64,000 nucleotides of DNA from Perkinsus olseni (Eukaryota; Perkinsozoa; Perkinsida; Perkinsidae), in contig JABANP010000094.1 of NCBI GenBank assembly GCA_013115135.1, forward strand, positions 1-64,000. Direction: 5' to 3'. Both the position numbers and the translations under genes were made by a program. The notes beneath the pieces are model-generated. The model was not told the origin of the DNA. It searched no databases and worked only from the letters and a program-made list of their open reading frames with translations. This document shows positions 55,685 to 64,000 of the stretch, one piece after another; positions within the stretch are counted from its first letter, which is position 1, and each line of letters begins with the position of its first letter.

Positions 55685-56887
55685 ATGTTCTTGTCTTTCA
55701 ACACAAACTCCGACAGCGGCCACAATGACGGATTGGAATGTGGTCAACCTCAGCCGGGCTGCGTTATCCCCGTGCCCGGAACGACTTCGTCGGTTGTCCC
55801 CGGGGCCCTTCACATGACCGGCAGCGACCTTGAGGCTTACAGCCTTCACGCTGCTTTGGGTGGGCCCGGCTACGACTCGCCTTTTGATCCATCAACGAAG
55901 AGGTTGAAGGTTGGCGACTCCGAGGACTTCAAACATGTGGCTTTTGGTGACCAACTTCAGTCCAACGATTCTGCTCGCGGAAGCGTCTTGCCGGTGATCC
56001 ATGATGGCTCGACGCTACTGGCAAGACTTCTTTCATCCGATGTTCTGTGCCCTGGTAACGGTGTCTATCCTCCGTCTGAAACGCGGCCCCCTCCCTCTTC
56101 GATGACCTCACAGTTGCCCAGTGTACTGTCAGGGTACGATACTCAAAGGGCCTCAACCTTGACCGGCCCCCCTTTGGTTTTGGAACCGACGTTGCTCTCT
56201 TCTTTCCCACCAGGCCAATCGTCTTCGGCTGCAAATGTTTTCACACCCACCATCGGGCGTACTCGCCCGAGAGGCTACGTCGGGTCTGGTAAGCTCGCAG
56301 GCGCTTTGAATATTACAACTGATGATGCAAACGGTCCGGTTAGGGTTGTTCGCCGAGCTCACGGTTGGGTGACTGTATTGAGGAATGGAAGACGGCAAGC
56401 TACTGGACCGTATCGTGTTGCTGTCCATCAGTGTGTTGAAGACCAAAAAGAAGTTCATCGACTGCGTGTCGAGAGGGGTATGACTAAGCCGGAAGTGATG
56501 AAGCTTCTCGAGCAAATGAAGCATGTCACCGATCCCCGCTCTTCTATCCAGAAGAAGCCTAAGAAGCATGATTATTTTGCTCCTGTTGGTGTCAGACGAA
56601 TGCATAAGGGTTTCAGAGCAAGTGTTAGAGTAAGTGGTAGAGAGGTATATGGCCCACTACGACAGGAGGTTGCTGATGCTACCTGTGATAGAGCTGAGAT
56701 GATGAAGTATCGTCACGTAGTGGACGCTCCTGGCATGAGGGCTTTCGTTAAGACCCTTAGAGATCGTGTCTATCCCCACCATCATGTTGAGCAAGGTTCT
56801 ACTGTCGTCAACTCGAACATGCTTGAGAACGTCGTCGCCAATAGTCAACCTCAAGATATTGTGGAGGTCCCGTTGTCAATTGTTTGA
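55685..56887 (+). CDS. AP2/ERF-like DNA-binding protein, paralogue 3
   Basis: 400 residues from the Met at 55,685, the start supported by alignment with paralogue 1 (SFNTNSDSG). The open frame extends upstream to 55,529, but that part is not conserved. The N-terminal half closely follows paralogue 1 (CVIPVPGTTSSVVPGALHMTGSDLE; STKRLKVGDSEDFKH). Both AP2-like repeats are present (VRVVRRAHGWVTVLRNGRRQATGPYR and VGVRRMHKGFRASVRVSGREVYGPLRQ). The C-terminus after RDRVYPHHH differs and the 3' flank is unrelated to the other two. This is the only paralogue besides 1 with an unbroken frame. Confidence 0.65.
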   Translation: MFLSFNTNSDSGHNDGLECGQPQPGCVIPVPGTTSSVVPGALHMTGSDLEAYSLHAALGGPGYDSPFDPSTKRLKVGDSEDFKHVAFGDQLQSNDSARGSVLPVIHDGSTLLARLLSSDVLCPGNGVYPPSETRPPPSSMTSQLPSVLSGYDTQRASTLTGPPLVLEPTLLSSFPPGQSSSAANVFTPTIGRTRPRGYVGSGKLAGALNITTDDANGPVRVVRRAHGWVTVLRNGRRQATGPYRVAVHQCVEDQKEVHRLRVERGMTKPEVMKLLEQMKHVTDPRSSIQKKPKKHDYFAPVGVRRMHKGFRASVRVSGREVYGPLRQEVADATCDRAEMMKYRHVVDAPGMRAFVKTLRDRVYPHHHVEQGSTVVNSNMLENVVANSQPQDIVEVPLSIV

Positions 56888-57445
56888 ACCTACTTATCAC
56901 TTTTTCTATCAGAATCGTACATGCGGTGTACTACATTATATGTCCATCATCTCTAGTCGTTTCAATCCCCACAGCGGATTCAGTCCTCAGCAGTGGCCGG
57001 CACACTCGCTTCTGTCACTTTCAAGTGGAGCTGTCATTGGAGGGCTTAGATCCCGGTCGTGAGGTTACCAACGGTATCTTACCATCTTTAACACGCTTTA
57101 GCGAGGTGTTATGAGAGTATGATCCTACATTTTCAAGCGAAACGCCATTGAAGTAATATTTTTCCAGAAGTACAGCTTCTCGACACCATTAGTGTTGTGT
57201 TTGTTGGAGTACAACTTCATTAGCGATCCACAACGGTGCTCAGTGCTCGTGCACATGTTAGACAGGAAGACTGCGCCAACGGATACTGCAGGGTTAGCCG
57301 GGGTTTTCATTCGAAGGGCCCAGGTTCGATCCCTGGGCTCTCCATTTTTGCCGTTCTCCATGGCGCTATCATTCTATCCACTGGACGAGTTGGTATTAAC
57401 GTTCCTCGGTAAGGCTTTTGTTGGTCCTTATTACCGTTTCTCCAC
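56888..57445. other. Intergenic region 5' of the DDX60-like gene
   Basis: No gene. It ends in a tRNA 3'-half-like string (57,318-57,349) about 100 bp before the start codon. Confidence 0.5.
57318..57349 (+). other. tRNA 3'-half-like fragment
   Basis: CCAGG-TTCGATC-CCTGG forms a perfect T-arm, followed by GCTCTCCA as an acceptor-like end and a T5 run. The matching 5' acceptor (GGAGAGC) and D-arm are absent, so it is a fragment. Confidence 0.7.
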
Positions 57446-60400
57446 ATGTCCGATTTCGACGCAGCTTCGTATGGTGGTGGTGATGACGACTTCTATGACG
57501 ACTTCGATGGTGCCGCTGAGGGCACCGAAACTGCTGCCGAGTCCGGCGAGGAGAGAGAGCTTGGGCTCGAGCAAGAGGCCCGTGGCAGAACCGCCTGGGG
57601 CTTCACACTCAAGGATGAGACCACAGCCGCCGATGCCTTGAGGGACTGGGTGTCATATCTTCCGGCCGGTAAGCTAGACTTGGCCTCGGACATCGGTGAC
57701 AGCCGGGGTATTTATGTCGTCCACATGGAGAGTCTCCTTATTAACGTATTGCAAACTGAGATGCCCAACTTCGACACGCAACCGATTTTCGCCAGGGCCT
57801 TGTTCTCGATAGAGCGATGCTTGTCCATTCTTGCGGAGCTCCGAGGGACCACAGGCATGAGGTTGGTCTTCTTCGATTGCTTCGAGGTCTTGTATAGGAC
57901 CAAGGCCAGCGTCTTCTGGACGCTTCGTGAGGCCTTAAGGTTGCATCTCTTGGCAACTAAGCCTACCCTAGTACGAGTATTCAAGGACTGGGTCAGCGAC
58001 CCGGCCTGGACGGCCTTCGTTGAAGAGCAGGGAGTAGCCTTCATGGTTTGCGGTGATAATGACGTGCCCTTCAACCCTCCTGAGGATGACGATGGTCAGC
58101 CTATGATGCCCAGCGATATGGTGGAGTTGGCCCCGGGGCTTTTGCAGTGCTTGGCGCTTGATATCGTGACAAAGCATCAAATCCGCGTTGCCATAATCAG
58201 CACCATGGAGAGGCGAGTCCATAGGCTCATGTCCGTCACCATAGGCCCCGAGCGAGGCCACCCTGAGGTCCTTGCTAGGGTCACTCCGGTAGTGGAGAGG
58301 CTTCTCAGCACTTTGAAGGACGACGACGAGGAAGAAGATGAGGAAGAGGAGGACCCCCAGGCTTTCGTTGAACAGATTGAAGGTGCTGTGAAGGACTATA
58401 CACAGCAGTTCGGTCCTGATGGGGGCGTTCGAGGATTCATCACTCGGATTGGTCTCGAGCAAACCTTGCAGGAGTGCGTCTCTCTAGTAGAGGAGGAGGG
58501 CGACGGCGAAGCTGGACCGGTGGAACTGTGTCTTCTCTTCGCCAAGGTTGTGGTGGCCTGCGAGGTGCTACTGGAACAGATGCCCCTTCATGCACGCTCC
58601 CACTGTACTTTCACTGACGAGATCTTCGCTTTGGTGTCCACTGGAGACATCGCCAGTGCTTTGGACGACTTCTTCGTGAACTGTCGTCTCATTCTGACAC
58701 CCCTAGCTGATTATATGAAGACCCATCCGGAGTACATGACCGCTATGGGCCTCACAAACGACATCTCCGACATGTTTGACTCGAGGCTCTTCCGGACGGT
58801 CCTGTACCTCGTCCTCGCCAACCCCCAGGAGGATGGTACCACCTACGACCTCAGCAAGATCTTTGGCTTCCAGGGCGCCTCTCTGGCCACCTATGAGAAG
58901 TTCTGGGCTTCGATAGTGGCCGATATTGACTTCCCGGATGCCTTGGACGTGCACGCTAAGGATGCCTGCAAGGCGGTTCTCTCGATCAAGATGGAAGTGC
59001 CCTCAGCTGGTAGGTTGTTGAGGTTACTTGGAGGGCGTATCTTTTGTTACAGATGAGCTTCCACCGCAGCCGGCTGAGGCACCAGCTCCCGTACTTATCC
59101 AGACCACAGTCCCTCTGGTTGACATGATCGTCAAGACGGCTGAGGACCCCAAGGGTAGGTTCGTCCGACCGGTTGTTTTGATGGGGTGTTCCTCAGTGGG
59201 CCAAGCCTTGACCAAGCTGGAGAGGGACGAAACCCAAGTCCTGGGGGAGGAGTTGGAAGATGTAATAACGAGGGCAGGGTCCATGTTGAGTGATTTCCGC
59301 TCTTCGTTTTAGTATCCGCAGTCCCAGCCGTTCGACTCGGTGGATGCTCTATTGAAGAAGCACGAGAAAGGAAAGTAGTAGTGGTCGTAGTTGAGTGGGT
59401 GGGGTTGGCTAAGGAAGATGTTGAGGATCGTGGTGATGTATGGAGGCGCGCTCACAAAGATGCTACCAATCGCAATGCCACGCCTCAATGCCTCGCCGTT
59501 ATTCGGGGCGCGCACGTCCCCTAGATGGTATAAGCCCTCACTGACTGAGTACTTGTAGTGGCCGTAGTAGACCGTTGGAAGGGGCGTGCTACTGCTGGTA
59601 CGGGTGCCGTTGCACTAATAGGTACACCATGGACAGCAAGTGGCTGGAGAAGCTGCCTCCACACAAGCGAGAGGCGGCCCGGAAGAAGTTCGAGTTGCGG
59701 ATGAAGCAGAGGGGGATGTACTCGACCCATATGTATTCGAAGTCCCTTGTTGGTAGGGGTCCATCTTGTCCTTACTAGAGACATTGTGAGGGCCTTTGTA
59801 GGTGCCGACAAGCTGCATCATCCTATTGTTATGACCGAGGAGGAGCAGAACGCCATGAGGGCTGCCAGCGACAAGGGCACGCAGAAGCTCAGCGCCAAGG
59901 CACAGCAGATCAAGGAGAAGAACGAGAAGCAGGCGGTATGAGTTGGGGAAGGTGTGGTATGGGTGGGAGGTGATTCTGTTTTAGTTGGAGAAGCAGAACG
60001 CCAGGGATAAGGAGCAGATGGAACCGTTGTTGATGAAGGCAGAGAGGCTCGGTGACATGGGCGACAGGCCTCCGTACGAAATCGAGAATTTCCTGCTGGA
60101 CTTGGTGGCTGGGTGAGGAAGAGGAATCTTTTCTGTGCGTCATTGCTCCCCTTGAAGGTTCGGGAGGATCCTGGATAGCTTCGACGGCTTCAACGGAATC
60201 TCGCAGTCTGTGAAGCTTCGGGAGAACCAAGTTGTGGTCCTCTTCGCTGTTATGGACAACCTGAGATCAGCGCTCAAGACAGTGGGCAGGTCGCTCGAGA
60301 TTGACTCATCAGATAGGTAGTGGCCTTTACCTCTCCTTCAGTCGGGTGGGAGAATCCTTTGCTGTGCGTTAGGTATCTTTTGGAGACCCGCCGGCTGGTG

Positions 60401-63400
60401 GCTCGGTGTATGAAGTTCACGTGCGATGTTGTCAAATCTTTTGGTAAGGTGGAGTTATTCTGTGAAAAGCATAGATCGACCTCGGATACAGGTGGCGATT
60501 TGACGCCGTCTCACATCAAGAAGGTTCAACAGCTCCTGCAGACCATCGGCGCCAAGAGGGTTAACAAGAACGTCTTCATTTTCTGGAAACAACACAGGGT
60601 GAGGGTGGAGGGAGGTTACTATGGTTAAAGACAAATTGAAAGATACCCGTACTCGAGAAGAGGATTTCCGAGCTCGAAGCGGAAGTTGCGGCGGCAGCCA
60701 AGCACGACAAGAAGAGCAAGAAGAAGAGTAAGGAGAGCAGCGAGTCCAAGAAGGGCAAGGGCAAGAAGGTGAGGGCCATTGGGGAGGGGAGGGGCGTCAT
60801 CGTGGATGGTCGTCAGAGTAAGAAGGCTCCTGAGACTCCTGAGGAGAGGTTGGAGGCTGCTAAGGAGGAGTTGGAAGACATTGATGAGTATTACAGTGAA
60901 GTCCGCAGCAAGAAGGTCGCTGTTGATGTGATCGGAAAGGACGAGTATCTTTTCATGTTGTACCATATGGGCCAGGTAATAGTAATAGTAGCATTCTGTG
61001 ATGTGCAAGCTTCAACCTAGGATATGGATCGTCCGGTGGGCAAGAAGGCTGATGACCGTGTGCTGTTCAAGCCTGATGAGTGGCAGAGACAGCTGCTTGA
61101 CGTGGTCGACAAGAAGGAGTCAGCTCTGGTAAGCCCATCCTTCTCCTCGTCGTTGGCATCACCACTGGGCAGGTCTGTGCCCCGACGAGTAGCGGCAAGA
61201 CCTTCATCTGCTACTATGCTATGGAGAAGGTCCTCCGTCAGAGCCATGATGGTGTGGCTGTTTATGTAGCCCCGACTAAGGCTTTGCTCAACCAGGTGCG
61301 TTTCGATTCCCTTGGGGGGAGCAGCAGGAGGCGGGGTCCGCTCTTGCGTTGCGAGGAGTCCCCGTCTTCACCGCCGATATTTGGTGAATTTATGGTATGA
61401 CTTCAGGTTTCGGCGGAAATCTACTCCCGTTTCTCCTCGAAGACGTATCCTAGTACGGTCCGTGTCGAGCTGGCTGGAACCTTCGCCAAGGAGTTCTCGG
61501 AATACCCGATGAACTGCCAGGTGCGGTCGCTGGGAATCGAACCTGCGACCTCTACGGTCCTTCCTTGTCAGGTCCTCGTGACTATCCCGGAGGTCTTCGA
61601 GCAGGTGATGTTGGCACCTTCTCAAGCGGAGTGGGTGAAGAAGATCAGATACGTCATCTTCGATGAGGTAGGGCCGCCAGGGGTACCCGAATCGACAATT
61701 TCGTGGCGCGCGGTCACGATTTTCGATATTAGAGAGGTCCTGTCGAGTTCAGCCCTGGTCTTTTTAGTTAATAGTAGTATCAGTCTCTTACATGTTACAC
61801 AAAATTGCCGCAACGTGAATCGCTTCGCTCCGCCTCATTTAATAACTCTCTCAGTCTATGACGTCAAAAAGGGTATCTTTCCGACTTCTGCAAAAGATAC
61901 GCTCCGTTGGCTCCTTCAGGTACATTGCATTGGCGAGGCGGAGAACGCTGCTGCCTGGGAGCATCTCATGCAGTTAACCCAAAGCCCGTAAGGCTCACAA
62001 CCTCGTTAATTTTACTACTACCCATTACGGGGTGGCAGGTTATGAGGAGCACCGTCGGGTGCTCGCCCGACGGTGCTCCCGAGCAAGCCAACGGTCGGGT
62101 GGTAGTAGTAGAACTCAATGGGTAGTAGTACTACCTATTACTACTAGCAATCAACGCATTTACTATACCCACTACGGGTATGGGGAGCCTGTTCTGGTGG
62201 CAGGTTCCTGGCCTTGTCGGCCACCGTTGGCAACCCTAAGGGCTTCTGCAATTGGCTCAACAGTGTGGCAGCTTCTAATCATGGTCAGAAGGTCAACTTG
62301 GTGGAGTATAAGGAGCGTTATAACGATCTGAAGAAGGTGAGAGGCCCCTTCTGCGGCTGATGTGGCGGAAATGTGGTATTGTTATTGTATTTTCAGTGGG
62401 TGTACATTTCGGGCTCGGGTCTGTTCGAGCTTCATCCAATAGCCTGCCTGACGTATCTCGACGTGAATGATGGTACTTTGCCGTCCGACTTGGTCATGAC
62501 TCCCGAGGAGGCCGCTGAGTGCTTTGTTGCCTTGAAGGCGGTTATGTTCGACAAGAGGAAACCGCGGTCGGAGAAGGATCAGGTAGTAGGAGTTGCGCGA
62601 GGAGTGGTATAGGGAATCTCTTCGTTTTTGAAGGCCTGCATGATTTTCTCGGCTGATGTTATGGCGGGAAGGTGACTCTTGCTGGGGAATCTTTCACGCT
62701 CGGCCGACTTGGAGAGGTCGCCAGTTTGTTGTTTTTAGGATATCATTCATTCCCTATTGGACAACCTTGAACCTAAGATATTCTTTAAGTTCGTGCGTGG
62801 CTGCATCAGCAAGAGACAGTTCAGGTTGGTTGGGTGCGGGCCAGTCGGCTTTCTCGATAATGTCATCTCCTCAGGTGGTACGAGAAGGAGCTCCGAGCTG
62901 CCCTGTCGACGATGTTGAAGGATGGCGTTTGTGATGCTGATGACTTCAATGAGCTCGTGGCGATTCTGCGGAACCCTAGCGCCCGGGGTAACCCGGTTGA
63001 AGAGAATAAGAAGTGGAAGAAGGTTACCGGTAGGCCCACGGCGGTGGTGTCTCTTTCTGATGATAGACGTGAAGCGGGGGTGGTTGTTTTTTGTCGTTTT
63101 TTCATCAGCAGCGCGAGTGAATTTGTTGGTGTGGCGATGAGGCCACTATGCTCGCCCCGAGTGGCTTCATTGTTGTCCGTATGGCAGTAGATTGATGATA
63201 CGCTCTTCATTCGTCCCATACATCCTAGTCGCCTAGCATCATCTTTAATCGCGGATCTTGTTCCTGGGAAGGGTCCACTCGGAAGCCGGGAGATGACGAG
63301 ACAGTCCTGCGGGCTGAACCTCGCCGGGTTTACTGCGGATTCTTTTTTCCGAATTCAAAAATTCCGGATTCACCGGATTCATTTTAAAATATTTTTCCGA

Positions 63401-64000
63401 ATTTCCATATGAATTTGTGACGATGTGTGATTGGTTCAGGCGAGGAAGACGTCTTGTCGACGGAGGCCTCGTCGAATGATGAGGAGGAGGAGGCTTCGTC
63501 ATCTGATGAGAAAAACGTGGATCATTTGGCGCCACAGTAATAACGTCAGGGAGATTTGAACCAGGGTCGCTTGCATGAAAGGCGTTGTCTCTGTCCAGTT
63601 TGTCTGAACTCGGCCGTGAAGCGACTTACCTCCGTCCGGCACGTACTGTGCAGCTCATCCGAGAGTTGGAGCATCTTCACCTTCTACCGACTCTCATCTT
63701 CAACTTCGATCGACATGATATTATGGTAAGAATCTTGGTGGAAATACGATTTTCGAGCGGCCACCGATTTACCTCAGGCGATGGTCAAGCGGTGTACTCA
63801 GTATCTTGCAAAGCAACAGTACGCTAAGTATCATGGCAGCGAGGAGAGGGACCATCGGACGAAAATGGAGAATAAGCGAAGGATGGAGGTGTACAAGAAG
63901 AAGGTCGAGCAAGTGAAAGTTATGGAAAAGATGGTATGAAGGGGGACAGGGGATTGTGTCGCGTGAGCCGCAGTGGGTCTTTGGTACTGAATCTCTCTCC
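57446..64000 (+). CDS. DDX60-like SKI2-family DExH helicase (5' part, runs off window)
   Basis: Exon 1 (57,446-59,009) gives 521 residues: an acidic Gly/Asp N-terminus, then the DDX60-type N-terminal region ([26 protein letters not shown]). Many short exons follow. The helicase core has the Q-motif-like [14 protein letters not shown], motif I APTSSGKT (61,175), Ia [11 protein letters not shown], and II DEVH, split by a 252-nt intron (61,668-61,919). Next come motif III FLALSAT (62,204) and later [44 protein letters not shown] and [22 protein letters not shown] (start of RecA2). DDX60 proteins are large (about 1,700 residues) RNA-sensing or decay helicases. Introns of 42-62 nt dominate; several hold tRNA-like strings. 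The gene continues past 64,000. Confidence 0.9.
61521..61571 (+). other. 51-nt intron with antisense tRNA T-arm-like motif
   Basis: Lies between PMNCQ and VLVTIPE of the helicase. It contains GGGAATCGAACCTGCGACC, the reverse complement of a tRNA variable loop plus T-arm, inside a GTGCGG...TCAG intron whose length is a multiple of three. Confidence 0.78.
62047..62078. repeat. 13-bp inverted repeat in a 216-nt helicase intron
   Basis: GAGCACCGTCGGG and its complement with a 6-nt spacer. The intron (61,988-62,203) also has GGTGGCAGGTT twice, near 62,032 and at its 3' splice site, as if a segment had been inserted with duplication. Confidence 0.65.
63537..63598 (+). other. 62-nt intron resembling an antisense tRNA 3' half
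   Basis: GTAATAAC...GTCCAG intron whose middle reads, on the minus strand, as a near-complete anticodon arm (loop TTCATGC, anticodon CAT) followed by GGTTCAAATC, a T-arm-like string with weak stem pairing. Confidence 0.65.

Overview
The window looks like a gene-dense, compact-intron nuclear genome of a unicellular eukaryote. Most genes are split by GT-AG introns of about 40-60 nt. Recognisable genes include two ARF GTPases, an M1 aminopeptidase, an S10 carboxypeptidase, a BPNT1-like phosphatase, a DDX60-type helicase, cathepsin B and aspartyl proteases, and AP2-like proteins. Together these suggest an alveolate, perhaps a perkinsid such as Perkinsus. That assignment is inference; no spliced leader or rRNA was seen to settle it.

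Layout. Positions 1-24,975 are a tandem array. Two long units (1-11,594 and 11,595-22,950) and a decayed third (22,951-24,975) descend from one segment. Each full unit carries, on the plus strand, a DIRS-like retroelement core (reverse transcriptase, RNase H, tyrosine recombinase), and on the minus strand an aspartyl protease gene and a cathepsin B gene. Long noncoding stretches lie between them. Comparing the units gives natural before/after pairs for several insertions. Positions 24,900-27,880 hold a broken gag-like ORF and gene-poor DNA. Positions 27,892-41,123 are ordinary genes: an unknown protein, M1 aminopeptidase, S10 carboxypeptidase, a small secreted ORF, two tandem ARF GTPases, a secreted 127-residue protein and an F-box protein. 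Positions 42,447-56,887 hold three related AP2-like genes. Two of them share a near-identical inverted 0.9-kb segment. Between them lie an ACGCGT-studded inverted-repeat element, an unknown gene and a BPNT1-like gene. Positions 57,446-64,000 hold the 5' part of a DDX60-like helicase that runs off the window.

Main discovery. About 25 places have the same microstructure. An octamer S (base a, hexamer T, base b) has become a-T-b'-T'-a'-T-b: an exact reverse complement of the octamer sits between two direct copies of its inner hexamer. This adds 14 bp and makes two overlapping hairpins with 1-nt loops. Seven of these are present in one tandem unit with the unexpanded octamer still visible in another, so they are real insertion events. 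One frameshifts an aspartyl protease. Three larger structures (26,166; 32,057; 34,091) have the same turning points but a longer, restarted reverse run. This points to a localised double template switch, or to an enzyme with a fixed footprint.

A second theme is tRNA T-arm-like sequence. Several short introns and 5' regions contain sense or antisense GGTTCRANNCC motifs, which raises the possibility of tRNA-derived intron gain.
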